From NCBI GenBank assembly GCA_004557125.1, contig SFET01000015.1:1-64000 (forward strand): a DNA stretch of 64,000 nt. The letters are read 5' to 3'. The notes under the pieces were generated by a model. That model was not told where the DNA came from, made no database searches, and worked only from the letters and a program-made list of their open reading frames with translations. The position numbers were made by a program, and so were the translations under genes. This document shows positions 9,876-18,221 of the stretch, one piece after another (position 1 is the stretch's first letter; each line of letters starts with the position of its first letter). The DNA is from Clostridiales bacterium. GTDB lineage: Bacteria > Bacillota > Clostridia > Christensenellales > Aristaeellaceae.

Positions 9876-10949
9876 ATGAATACTTCCCGCATCACCCGCG
9901 TAAGAGAAAACATGGCCGCCTGCGGCCTCGATCAGATTCTCGTGACCTCCCCGCTGTCGGTATACTACCTCACCGGCACGATGGTCGCGCCCGGCGAACG
10001 CATGTTCGCTCTGTATCTGAACACAAACGGCGAGATCAAGCTGTTTGCGAACCGTCTGTTCGCCTTGAACGGCAATGTGGACGTGCCGCTTGCGGAGTTT
10101 GACGACACGGAGGATCCGATTGCGCTGCTGGCGGCCTCGGTGAAGCCGGGCAAGCTGGGCGTGGACAAGACCTGGCCGAGCCAGTTCACGATCCGTCTGA
10201 TGGAGGCGCTGCCGGGGATGGTTCCGGTGGTGGGCAGCGCGCCGGTGGATGACGCGCGGATGTGCAAGGATGCGGAGGAGATTGCGCTGATGCGCGCGTC
10301 CTCCCGCATGAACGACGAGGCGATCGGGCGCACCATCGCAGGCCTTTATGAGGGCATGACGGAGCTGGAGCTGGAGGAGCTGTACCTGAAGAACGCGAAG
10401 GCGGTCGGCGGCGAGGGCGGCAGCTTCACGCCCATTTCCTGCTTCGGCGCGAACTGTGCGGAGCCGCACCACGACAACGACGAGACCCGCCTGAAGGCCG
10501 GCGACGCGGTGATCCTGGACGTGGGCCTGATGCACAGGCGCTATTGCAGCGACATGACCCGCACCGTGTTCTTCAAGTCCGCCACCGATGAGCAGAAGCG
10601 CGTCTACGACGTGTGCCGCCGCGCCAATGAGGCCGGTCGGGCTGCCGTGCGCCCGGGCCTGCCCATGTGCGAATTCGACCGCGCCGCACGCAAGGTCATC
10701 GAGGACGCGGGCTACGGCAAGTACTTCATCCACCGCACCGGTCACGGCATCGGCCTGGAGGTGCACGAGCACCCCGACAATTCCTCCACCAGCCAGATCA
10801 TCGCCCGCCCCGGCATGTGCTTCTCCGTTGAACCCGGCATCTATCTGCCCGGCAACTTCGGCGTGCGCGTCGAGGACCTCGTCGTCGTCACCGAGGACGG
10901 CTGCGAGACCCTGAACCAGATGGATCGTGCATTCAAGATCGTGGGGTGA
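9876..10949 (+). CDS. M24 family Xaa-Pro aminopeptidase-like metallopeptidase
   Basis: 357 aa. ATG 9876 follows AAAAGGAG. It has an N-terminal creatinase-like domain (about 1-125) and a C-terminal pita-bread domain. The five metal ligands are visible: Asp in VILDVGLM, Asp in CSDMTRTVFF, His in HRTGHGIGLEVHEH, Glu in FSVEPGIYL, and Glu in GVRVEDLVVV. It releases N-terminal residues before proline from peptides in the cytoplasm. It is probably co-transcribed with the dCMP deaminase gene 73 bases upstream. Family A repeats follow the stop directly. Confidence 0.92.
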   Translation: MNTSRITRVRENMAACGLDQILVTSPLSVYYLTGTMVAPGERMFALYLNTNGEIKLFANRLFALNGNVDVPLAEFDDTEDPIALLAASVKPGKLGVDKTWPSQFTIRLMEALPGMVPVVGSAPVDDARMCKDAEEIALMRASSRMNDEAIGRTIAGLYEGMTELELEELYLKNAKAVGGEGGSFTPISCFGANCAEPHHDNDETRLKAGDAVILDVGLMHRRYCSDMTRTVFFKSATDEQKRVYDVCRRANEAGRAAVRPGLPMCEFDRAARKVIEDAGYGKYFIHRTGHGIGLEVHEHPDNSSTSQIIARPGMCFSVEPGIYLPGNFGVRVEDLVVVTEDGCETLNQMDRAFKIVG

Positions 10950-10950
10950 C

Positions 10951-11190
10951 GCTCAGGGGACGCTGTCCCCTGAAACCCCTGCTTAGGGGAATGATTCCCC
11001 TAAGAACCCTCATATAAGGCGCATAATATGCGCCTGAGAGAAATTATACACAGAAAAATCCGCTGTCCGGTATGTGGCAGCGGATTCAATTATTTAATTT
11101 TTCTGGCGCGCATTGCGCGCCATATTGAGGATTCCAAAGGGCATCATGCCCTTTGGCGGGTTCTTAGGGCAGAGCCCTAAGCGTAACCCC
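10951..11190. repeat. Family A three-hairpin repeat, inverted pair (between M24 peptidase and asnA)
   Basis: The left module has hairpins CAGGGGAC/GTCCCCTG, TTAGGGGAAT/ATTCCCCTAA and AGGCGCAT/ATGCGCCT (10956-11034). The right module is reversed, with GGCGCGC/GCGCGCC, CCAAAGGGCAT/ATGCCCTTTGG and TTAGGGC/GCCCTAA (11103-11180). Between them is a separate hairpin GAATCCGCTG-type stem near 11056-11086. It sits between convergent genes and probably also ends their transcripts. Confidence 0.85.
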
Positions 11191-11193
11191 CCG

Positions 11194-12129
11194 TCACAGC
11201 AGCAGCACACCGGCGCGCTCGCATGCCTCCACGGTCTGGGCGTCCCAGATGCTGGACTGCACCTCGCCGATGTGTGCGCAGCCGATCATGAGCATGCAGA
11301 GTCGGCTCTGACCGATGCCGCCGCCGATGGTGAGGGGCAGCTCATCGTTGAGGTCCACGCGCACGCCCATCGAGGAAATCTCAAAGGCGCGGCCGAGCAC
11401 GTCGTTCCAGAAGAGGATATCGCCGTTGAGCGCCCAGTCATCGTAGTCAGGCGCGCGGCCGTCGTGGGGCTTGCCGGACTTCAGCTTGCCGCCGATCTGC
11501 ATGATCAGCGCAGTCTTTGTCTTTTCCAGGTAGGCGCTTTCGCGCTGGGAGGAATCGGGGATGTCGGGGAACATGTCCTCCAGCTCCTGGGTGGTGATGG
11601 CGCTCATCTCCCGGCAGAGCTTCACATTCACCGAAGAAAATTCGCGGCGCAGGCGGTCGCTAACGTCGCAGATGCACTGCACGATCTCGCCGGCGACGCT
11701 CTTCAGCGTATCCAGCGTGCGGTCCTCCCGGGAGATGACCTTCTCCCAGTCCCACTGATCCACGTAGACCGAGTGCAGGTTGTCCAGCTCCTCGTCCCTG
11801 CGGATGGCGTTCATATCGGTATAGATGCCCTTGCCCACGCGGAAATCGTACTTCTTCAGGGCGAAGCGCTTCCACTTGGCCAGCGAGTGCACCACCTGGC
11901 CCTCCTCGCCCACGGCTGGCACGTCGAAGGAGACCGGGCGCTCGTAGCCGTTGAGGTTGTCATTCAGACCGGAGGACTCCTTGACGAACAGCGGCGCGGA
12001 CACCCGGCGCAGGTTCAGCGCATAGGCCAGCTCCTTCTGAAAGTTGTGCTTGATGAATTCAATGGCCACCTGCATGTCGTACACGTTCAGCGGCGTGCGG
12101 TACCCTTCGGGAATGTAAACCTTGTTCAT
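11194..12129 (-). CDS. asnA: Aspartate--ammonia ligase (AMP-forming asparagine synthetase A)
   Basis: 311 aa, slightly shorter than the roughly 330-aa enzymes. It is a class II aminoacyl-tRNA-synthetase-like fold recognised from YALNLRRVSAPLFVKESSGLNDNLNGYERPV, HSLAKWKRFALKKY, YVDQWDWEKV and the ATP-binding end GGGIGQSRLCMLM. It makes asparagine from aspartate, ammonia and ATP. It is divergent from gdhA, another ammonia-assimilating enzyme, which suggests common control by nitrogen supply. Confidence 0.95.
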   Translation of the reverse strand: MNKVYIPEGYRTPLNVYDMQVAIEFIKHNFQKELAYALNLRRVSAPLFVKESSGLNDNLNGYERPVSFDVPAVGEEGQVVHSLAKWKRFALKKYDFRVGKGIYTDMNAIRRDEELDNLHSVYVDQWDWEKVISREDRTLDTLKSVAGEIVQCICDVSDRLRREFSSVNVKLCREMSAITTQELEDMFPDIPDSSQRESAYLEKTKTALIMQIGGKLKSGKPHDGRAPDYDDWALNGDILFWNDVLGRAFEISSMGVRVDLNDELPLTIGGGIGQSRLCMLMIGCAHIGEVQSSIWDAQTVEACERAGVLLL

Positions 12130-12159
12130 GTAGTTCCTCCTGTTGTTTCTCTATGCAGA

Positions 12160-12188
12160 ATTATAACCGCAGTTGCGCCGCATTGCAA
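12160..12188 (-). promoter_or_regulatory. asnA promoter
   Basis: Minus strand: -35 TTGCAA (12188-12183), spacer 17, -10 TATAAT (12165-12160), 30 bases from the asnA start. Confidence 0.75.
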
Positions 12189-12349
12189 GGGAAAATCCCC
12201 GCGCATGCTGGGTGCAGAAAAATTTTTTGTGCGTCAAATTGCAGGATAACCCGTCAAAAAGTGCAATCCTGCACATGTATTAACATTCGTTTTGTTGAAA
12301 TTGCAGTTTCATCCCCTGATTTGTCGCAAAATAATAACACGCGCGGCTA

Positions 12350-12378
12350 TGGACAAGCGTAAAAAATGGGAGTATACT
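12350..12378 (+). promoter_or_regulatory. gdhA promoter
   Basis: -35 TGGACA (12350-12355), spacer 17, -10 TATACT (12373-12378). In the asnA-gdhA gap an inverted repeat GCAGGAT (12241-12247)/ATCCTGC (near 12267-12273) could be an operator or a small hairpin. Confidence 0.75.
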
Positions 12379-12423
12379 TGAAAAGCAAATTCTTAAAGAA
12401 TACTCAATGGGGAGGAATTGTGA

Positions 12424-13770
12424 ATGAGCATTCAGAATGCATATCTTCAGAAGCTGATGGAAACCGTGGAAAAGCGCAATCCCAACGACAAGCAGTTTCT
12501 GATCACTGTTCGCAGCGTGCTGGAATCCATCGAGCCCGTGGTTGAGGCCCATCCCGAGTACGTCAAGATGGGCGTGCTGGAGCTGTTCGTCGAGCCCGAG
12601 CGCGTGATCAAGTTCCGCGTGCCGTGGGTGGACGACAAGGGTGAGGTTCACGTCAACCGCGGCTATCGCGTGCAGTCCAACAGCGCCATCGGCCCGTACA
12701 AGGGCGGTCTGCGCCTGCATCCCTCCGTCACTGAGGACACCGTGAAGTTCCTGGCCTTCGAACAGACGCTGAAGAATTCCCTCACCGGCCTGCCCATCGG
12801 CGGCGCCAAGGGCGGCAGCGACTTCGATCCCAAGGGCAAGAGCGACATGGAGGTCATGCGCTTCTGCCAGAGCTTCATGACCGAGCTGTACCGCCACATC
12901 GGCCCGGACTGCGACGTTCCCGCAGGCGACATCGGCGTTGGCGCGCGCGAAATCGGCTATCTCTACGGCCAGTACAAGCGCCTGACCGGCCAGTACTGCG
13001 GCGTGCTCACCGGCAAGGGCCTCTCCTACGGCGGTAGCCTCGCCCGCAAGGAAGCCACCGGCTACGGCCTGTGCTACTTCACCGAGGAGATGCTCAAGGC
13101 CAACGGCAAGAGCTTCAAGGGTCAGACCGTCGTGGTCTCCGGCTCCGGCAACGTGGCCATCTACGCCTGCGAAAAGGCCACCCAGCTGGGCGCGAAGGTC
13201 GTCGCCATGTCCGACTCCAACGGCTACATCCATGATCCCGACGGCATCGATCTGGCTGCCATCAAGCAGATCAAGGAAGTGCAGCGCGCACGCATCAAGC
13301 TCTACGTCGAGAACCATCCCAACGCCACCTACACCGAGGGCTGCAGCGGCATCTGGGGCATCAAGTGCGATATCGCGCTGCCCTGCGCCACCCAGAATGA
13401 GATCAATCTGGAGTCCGCACAGAAGCTGATCGCCAACGGCTGCTTCTGCGTCTCCGAGGGCGCAAACATGCCCTCCACCATGGACGCCATCGATGCCTTC
13501 GTCAATGCAGGCCTGCTCTTCGGCCCCGCGAAGGCTGCCAACGCCGGCGGCGTGGCCACCTCCGCCCTGGAGATGAGCCAGAACTCCATGCGTTACAGCT
13601 GGACCTTCGAGGAGGTCGACGCGAAGCTGCAGCAGATCATGACCGGCATCTTCCGCAATGTGGACAATGCCGCCAAGGAGTACGGCTTCGGCAACAACTA
13701 TGAGAAGGCCGCCAATGTGGCCGGCTTCCTGAAGGTCGCCGACGCGATGATGGCCCAGGGCGTAGTTTGA
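12424..13770 (+). CDS. gdhA: Glutamate dehydrogenase (NADP-type, hexameric)
   Basis: 448 aa, exactly the length of the class I hexameric enzymes. Motifs: catalytic-lysine region GPYKGGLRLHPSV, LPIGGAKGGSDFDPKGK, DVPAGDIGVGAREIGYL, and dinucleotide-binding VVVSGSGNVAIYACEKA. The protein aminates 2-oxoglutarate to glutamate with NADPH, the main ammonia-fixing step under ammonia excess. GGGGAGG precedes ATG 12424. It is followed by a terminator-like region of family B hairpins. Confidence 0.97.
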   Translation: MSIQNAYLQKLMETVEKRNPNDKQFLITVRSVLESIEPVVEAHPEYVKMGVLELFVEPERVIKFRVPWVDDKGEVHVNRGYRVQSNSAIGPYKGGLRLHPSVTEDTVKFLAFEQTLKNSLTGLPIGGAKGGSDFDPKGKSDMEVMRFCQSFMTELYRHIGPDCDVPAGDIGVGAREIGYLYGQYKRLTGQYCGVLTGKGLSYGGSLARKEATGYGLCYFTEEMLKANGKSFKGQTVVVSGSGNVAIYACEKATQLGAKVVAMSDSNGYIHDPDGIDLAAIKQIKEVQRARIKLYVENHPNATYTEGCSGIWGIKCDIALPCATQNEINLESAQKLIANGCFCVSEGANMPSTMDAIDAFVNAGLLFGPAKAANAGGVATSALEMSQNSMRYSWTFEEVDAKLQQIMTGIFRNVDNAAKEYGFGNNYEKAANVAGFLKVADAMMAQGVV

Positions 13771-13820
13771 CGGCGAGGCAGGCTGGGTCTGCAGCCGGTT
13801 GCTATCGCACTTAGATCATC

Positions 13821-14078
13821 GAACCTCTGCCCCCACTTGTTCAAGGGGCAGAGGTTCTTCTTTTCTTTCCTATACTTGGATCACTGTGATTCCGAAATCT
13901 GCCCCGCAGATCATGGGGCAGATTTCTTGCGTCTGGTTTTTTGGAGAATTGCCGCTAGATTCGCTTCGCACAGCCGTAGGGCGGGGTGCCCTCACCCCGC
14001 CGGCAGCGAGGCACCGCAGTCACATACTGCCGTGTTTCATTGAACGAATCCCTGCCCCGGCAAGAATGGGGCAGATTT
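13821..14078. repeat. Family B hairpins with an internal family C palindrome
   Basis: Hairpins: GAACCTCTGCCCC (13821-13833)/GGGGCAGAGGTTC (13845-13857); AAATCTGCCCC (13895-13905)/GGGGCAGATTT (13915-13925), loop GCAGATCAT; and a hybrid with left arm AATCCCTGCCCC (14047-14058), loop GGCAAGAAT, right arm GGGGCAGATTT (14068-14078). The hybrid's loop is the reverse complement of the common loop ATTCTTGCC, so copies occur in both orientations. A 34-base tail beginning CAGATTTCTTGCGTCTGG follows two of the copies and runs into the 3' end of the LCM gene. Family C (GGCGGGGTG/CACCCCGCC) is at 13980-14001. Confidence 0.8.
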
Positions 14079-14107
14079 CTTGCGTCTGGTCCTTGGAGAA
14101 TTGCCGC

Positions 14108-14995
14108 TCAGATTCGCTCCGCCAGGCAATAATTCACGTTCTCGGCGGCATAAATGGGATGGTCGGGGTTACGCTCATTGTAGGGCGCGAAGTAGGTCTC
14201 TGTGATCTCTGCGGGATTCAGATCCTTCTCGACCCGGAAGCCCACACTTTGCAGCAGCTCTTCCATCTCCTGCCGGGTGTACGCCGCCTGCATGGCCTCG
14301 CCCGCGCCCTTTGCCAGTGCGGACTGGCGGTCGAACTGCGCGGAGGGATCCCGGGCGGGATAGTCCATGGCGACGCGGCTGCCCGCAGGCAGTACCTTCG
14401 CAAGCTGTCGCAGCAGCGCGCTAAAATCCTGCTGCTTCAGGTAGTAAACGATGCCCAGCGGGCTGCAAAAGCTGCGCTTCTCCCCATCGAAGGCCGGGTG
14501 CGTCCGCAGCGCGTCCATGGCGGTGGGATCCGCGAGATCGGCCGCGAGGAAGTGCAGGTTCTCCGGCGCGGTCAACCTCGCCGCTTCGATCCTGCGCTGC
14601 TTGTCCGCCGACGGCCCCGGCAGATCCACTTCGAAGATCTCCATGCCCCGCGCCCAGCCCGGCTGTCGCAGGCCGAAGCTGTCCAGTCCAGCCGCAAGGA
14701 TCAGGTATTGCTGCGCGCCGGACTGCTCCAGCGCCGACTCCGCGAACGCGGCCCTGCCCAGCGGCGACGGCGCGAGCTGGTGCTCCACGATCCAGCGCAG
14801 GCCCTCCTCCGGTGTGCCCTGAAAGCCCGGGCAGAAGAAGCCGATGCCCTGTGTCATGCTCGATGCGATCTCCTGCATCTCCTGCTGCGTCAGCAGCTTC
14901 TCCGCCAGCGGATCGCAGTACACGCAGTCGCGGCTGCGGGCGTGCTGGGATCGGGCAAAGGCGCTCACCCGCGCGGTCATTCCAATTCCTTCCAT
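14108..14995 (-). CDS. LCM/Ppm1 family SAM-dependent methyltransferase (second copy)
   Basis: 295 aa. ATG 14995 follows GGAGG; the open frame extends to 15103 without support. SAM motif YLILAAGLDSFGLRQ, acidic loop FEVDLPGPSADKQRRIE, and GIVYYLKQQDFSALLRQL place it with the TcmP/LCM-type O-methyltransferases that act on small carboxylated or phenolic metabolites in many actinobacteria and clostridia. It is clearly a different subfamily from the gene at 5766-6557. The last codons (...AERI) are encoded by the tail of a family B repeat, so the repeat may have set the present stop codon. Confidence 0.8.
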   Translation of the reverse strand: MEGIGMTARVSAFARSQHARSRDCVYCDPLAEKLLTQQEMQEIASSMTQGIGFFCPGFQGTPEEGLRWIVEHQLAPSPLGRAAFAESALEQSGAQQYLILAAGLDSFGLRQPGWARGMEIFEVDLPGPSADKQRRIEAARLTAPENLHFLAADLADPTAMDALRTHPAFDGEKRSFCSPLGIVYYLKQQDFSALLRQLAKVLPAGSRVAMDYPARDPSAQFDRQSALAKGAGEAMQAAYTRQEMEELLQSVGFRVEKDLNPAEITETYFAPYNERNPDHPIYAAENVNYCLAERI

Positions 14996-15167
14996 AGAAA
15001 CACCTCCTGTATATTCAATACACCCGCACGCGCCACAATACAAGTCTTGACTTTTGGCCCAAAATGTGATATAGTAGGATAGTAAAGTGATAAAGTTTAA
15101 CACAATTGAGCATTCTTCTCCTTCTCTCCCAACAGAGATAAGTCGGCGTGCATGCCATCCGCCGACA

Positions 15168-15197
15168 AAAAAACCGGCGCATTCGCGTCGGTTTTTT
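15168..15197. terminator. Bidirectional terminator
   Basis: A 13-bp stem (AAAAAACCGGCGC 15168-15180 with GCGTCGGTTTTTT 15185-15197, one G-T pair) with a short loop. A-tract and T-tract lie on both sides. It ends the minus-strand operon that finishes at 15244. Confidence 0.85.
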
Positions 15198-15243
15198 ATT
15201 GTCTCCAGACAGAGATGCGGCGGGATTTACAAGGGAGCCGCAC

Positions 15244-16332
15244 TCAGAATCGCACTTCCGGGCGCTTGGCCCTTCTCAAAAAGGCCCGGTGGAGGTTCAA
15301 CAGCACCGCGGCGAGGCAGAGCGCACAGGCAGCGGCCATGTTCCACACCTCCGGCAGCGGCTGGATCACCAGCAGCGCGTCCGCAGCCAGCACCAGCATG
15401 AATCCCAGCCAGTATCTCCAGGCGGGTGCGCAGAACACCACGCCCGCACAGAGCGCCGCCAGCGCGGCAGCGGCAGCGTAGGAGATCATCGGCATGTCCC
15501 CGTAGGTCAGCTCCGGGAATACCGCGCCGATTGCCGTGGGAAGTGCCATCAGCGTCACCAGCAGCAGGTTCAGCGGCCGGGATTCCTCGCCGGTGCGGCG
15601 GCACACGGTGCGCGAAAGCCGCCACAGGATCAGTCCGTAGAACAGCGCTGCGCCGGTTCCGGAGGCCTTCCAGCCATGCCTGTGCGCCGCGATCCACAGC
15701 CCTGCCAGCGCCGCAGGGTACAGAAGCGTCTGCACGCAGGCGGCGGGTGCGCGGGCCAGATTCACCGGCTTCAGCGAGAATCCGTGGCTCCTCTCCACGA
15801 TATAGGCGGTGAGCACCGCGATGCACATGCCCAGCGCCGCCATGGCCAGCGTAAACGGCGCTTCCACGGCGAGTGCCAGCGGAAATTCGATTCCCCCGGC
15901 GGCGTCCAGCAGCAGTCCTGCCAGCAACAGCAGGTTTGCGATGCCGCTGAGCACCGCGCCGTCCACGCGCCTGCCCAGGGCGTAGATGCGCTCCTCGAAC
16001 ATCTGCTCCAGCGTCACGCAGCCCACCGCAGCAAACAATCCTGCGCTGAAGCCGCACTTCAGCGCAGGGCACAGCAGCAGCGCTGCCAGCAGCAGTCCGG
16101 TTCCCAGCACAAACTGGGTGATTCCCCCGCCGAAGCGCCTGTCCACCCTGCGCACGCCGCTCTCCCGGGCTGCGCCGTTGCGGAAGCAGTCCACCGCACA
16201 CAGCGTGCACAATTGCAGCGCGTAATAGAGCAGCATCAGCCGCAGCGGAAGCGCTCCCCCACCGGCAGCCGCCGCAATCAGCCCCGCCAGCGGAAACAGC
16301 GCCGCCGTGGGCCGCATCAGTCGTTGATTCAT
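15244..16332 (-). CDS. Polytopic membrane protein, unknown function
   Basis: 362 aa, very rich in Ala and Leu, with about nine to ten predicted transmembrane helices across the whole length and short charged loops (for example ERSHGFSLKPVNLARAP and CRRTGEESRPLN). I do not recognise the family and see no catalytic motif. It starts 15 bases after yycJ, so it is the last gene of the minus-strand operon metallophosphoesterase - radical SAM - yycJ - this gene, and is followed by a strong terminator. Confidence 0.75.
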   Translation of the reverse strand: MNQRLMRPTAALFPLAGLIAAAAGGGALPLRLMLLYYALQLCTLCAVDCFRNGAARESGVRRVDRRFGGGITQFVLGTGLLLAALLLCPALKCGFSAGLFAAVGCVTLEQMFEERIYALGRRVDGAVLSGIANLLLLAGLLLDAAGGIEFPLALAVEAPFTLAMAALGMCIAVLTAYIVERSHGFSLKPVNLARAPAACVQTLLYPAALAGLWIAAHRHGWKASGTGAALFYGLILWRLSRTVCRRTGEESRPLNLLLVTLMALPTAIGAVFPELTYGDMPMISYAAAAALAALCAGVVFCAPAWRYWLGFMLVLAADALLVIQPLPEVWNMAAACALCLAAVLLNLHRAFLRRAKRPEVRF

Positions 16333-16347
16333 GTCCTACCTCCCCCA

Positions 16348-17160
16348 TCAGCGTCCGAAGCCGCAGGAAATGCCAAAGATGCCGGTTACACCGTCGCGAC
16401 TGGCCACGTCCAGCCGCACGTCCTCGCCCGGCACGATGCCGCTGGCCCGCAGCGCGTCCTCGGTGCAGCGCCGCGCCAGCTCCGGAAAGTTGTTCTCCTT
16501 GCTCAGATGCCCCAGTATGATATGCCGCGCGCCGGCCTTCACCAGCTCCGCCGCGCACCTGCCCGCATCCTCGTTGCACAGATGGCCCCGGTTGGACAGG
16601 ATCCGGTGCTTCAGCGCGTAGGGATAGGAGCCCGCCTGGAGCATATCGGGATCGTAGTTCGACTCCAGCAGCACCGCATCGGAGCCGGACACATGTCCGA
16701 ACCAGCCCCTCTTGATGCAGCCCACGTCCGTGGCGATGGAGAAGCGCGCGCCTCGGCACTCGAAGCTCAGTCCCACGGGCTGATTGGCGTCGTGGGGCGT
16801 GGAGAAGGGCGTGATGTTCATCTCCCCGATGTAGAAATCCTGCTCCGGCACCAGCATGCAGCGGCGACAGGCGTCCACCGCGCCCACCTTCTCCGCCATG
16901 CCCTCCCAGGTGCCCTCGGTGGCGTAGACGGGCAGGTTGTACTTGCGGGACAGGATGCCCACGCCGCGGATGTGATCCACGTGCTCGTGGGTGGCCAGGA
17001 TCGCCGTCAGCTGGGACGGATGCACGCCGATGCGCGCCAGTTCGTTCGCGATGCGCGTGCCAGACAGCCCCGCATCCACCAGCAGGTGGGTGTCGCCGCA
17101 GCCGACGTAGATCGCATTTCCGCTCGAGCCGCTGAACAGCGGTGAAAAGCGCAGTTCCAT
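16348..17160 (-). CDS. yycJ: YycJ/WalJ-like metallo-beta-lactamase fold hydrolase
   Basis: 270 aa. Starts MELRFSPLFSGSSGNAIYVG, the typical opening of the YycJ group. Zinc motif THEHVDHIRG, further ligands His and Asp in STPHDANQP and IATDVG, and GHLSKENN near the end. YycJ proteins are likely 5'-to-3' nucleases linked to cell-wall and DNA-repair phenotypes, and in Bacillus they lie in the walRK operon. Here no walRK is adjacent; the neighbour is a radical SAM gene 29 bases upstream. Confidence 0.88.
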   Translation of the reverse strand: MELRFSPLFSGSSGNAIYVGCGDTHLLVDAGLSGTRIANELARIGVHPSQLTAILATHEHVDHIRGVGILSRKYNLPVYATEGTWEGMAEKVGAVDACRRCMLVPEQDFYIGEMNITPFSTPHDANQPVGLSFECRGARFSIATDVGCIKRGWFGHVSGSDAVLLESNYDPDMLQAGSYPYALKHRILSNRGHLCNEDAGRCAAELVKAGARHIILGHLSKENNFPELARRCTEDALRASGIVPGEDVRLDVASRDGVTGIFGISCGFGR

Positions 17161-17189
17161 GGATGACCGTTTTCTCCTTTGTATGCGGG

Positions 17190-18068
17190 TCAGATGCCCG
17201 TCAGATCAAATTTCGGGATGTATTTTTCGTCCGACGAGGACAATTCCTGGATGAAGCCGTCCTCCATGCCGATTTCCAGCAGGTGATCGGCCACGCGATC
17301 GTACTCCTGCTGGGTGAGCCGCCGGCCCAGCTCGTCCACCCCCGCTGCGTCGCCGAAGGGCAGGTACTGGGCCATCAGGCTCACCCACGCCCCGGGCAGC
17401 TCGTCGTGGATGTAGTCCAGAATCTGCACCGTCTCCTCCGCACAGCCCGGCAGGATCAGGTGGCGGATGATGGTGCCCCGGCGGATCACGCCGTCGTCGT
17501 CCAGCTCCACCGGCCCGGTCTGGCGCAGCATCTCCCTGATGGCCGGGGCAGCGTACTCGAAATAGTCCGCCGCGCCGGAGTATTTCCGGGCGGAATCGGG
17601 GCGGATGTACTTGAGGTCGGGCAGATACACCTGCACGCGGCCCTCGAAGCGCCGGAGCGTCTCCACCTTCTCGTAGCCGCCGCTGTTCCACACCACCGGC
17701 ACCGGCAGGCCGCCCTCCAGGGATTCGTAGATCGCATTGGCAAAGTGGGTGGGATTGACCAGGTCGATGTTGTGCACGCCCTGATCGATCAGTTCGAAGT
17801 AGATCTGACGCAGGCGCTCCACGCTCACGGTCTTGCCGAAGCCCTCGTGGGACAGCGCGTAGTTCTGGCAGAAGCAGCACTGGAGGCTGCAGCCGGAGAA
17901 GAACACCGTGCCTGCGCCGCGGGTTCCGGAGATCACCGGCTCCTCGTCGTAGTGGGGCGCAGCCCGGGCGATTCTCGGCTCCGCGCCCATGCCGCAGCGG
18001 CCCCTGCCCGTCTCACCGCGCAGCGCGCCGCAGTTGCGCGGGCACAGCCTGCAGATAAATTCCTTCAT
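17190..18068 (-). CDS. Radical SAM protein, PflA-like (COG1313)
   Basis: 292 aa. N-terminal cysteine-rich segment CRLCPRNCGALRGETGRGRCG, then the radical SAM cluster CSLQCCFCQN (CX3CX2C) near residue 60. It matches the COG1313 group annotated as pyruvate-formate-lyase-activating-enzyme-like. No glycyl-radical enzyme is encoded next to it, so its partner is unknown. An upstream GGAG supports ATG 18068. The region just upstream (18106-18215) contains two parS sites. Confidence 0.85.
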   Translation of the reverse strand: MKEFICRLCPRNCGALRGETGRGRCGMGAEPRIARAAPHYDEEPVISGTRGAGTVFFSGCSLQCCFCQNYALSHEGFGKTVSVERLRQIYFELIDQGVHNIDLVNPTHFANAIYESLEGGLPVPVVWNSGGYEKVETLRRFEGRVQVYLPDLKYIRPDSARKYSGAADYFEYAAPAIREMLRQTGPVELDDDGVIRRGTIIRHLILPGCAEETVQILDYIHDELPGAWVSLMAQYLPFGDAAGVDELGRRLTQQEYDRVADHLLEIGMEDGFIQELSSSDEKYIPKFDLTGI

Positions 18069-18105
18069 TTTCTTCCACTCCGCTCGATTTCATGCTCGCT
18101 TGAAT

Positions 18106-18121
18106 TGTTTCACGTGGAACA
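18106..18121. promoter_or_regulatory. parS site 1 (ParB/Spo0J binding)
   Basis: The 16-mer TGTTTCACGTGGAACA reads TGTTCCACGTGAAACA on the other strand, which is the classic Bacillus-type parS. It is intergenic. Confidence 0.93.
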
Positions 18122-18199
18122 TCGACGCACTGTGTACTCTTTCGACCCGGTTTTCGTGAAACAGGCGATGCTTTCCACAGCATTATCCACCCTTCGGGC

Positions 18200-18215
18200 T
18201 GTTTCACGTGAAACA
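18200..18215. promoter_or_regulatory. parS site 2
   Basis: Perfect palindrome TGTTTCACGTGAAACA in the same intergenic gap as site 1. Between them lie a degenerate copy (18148-18163, 12 of 16 matches, with the full half-site CGTGAAACA) and a DnaA-box-like TTATCCACC at 18183-18191. Confidence 0.95.
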
Positions 18216-18221
18216 TCGCGC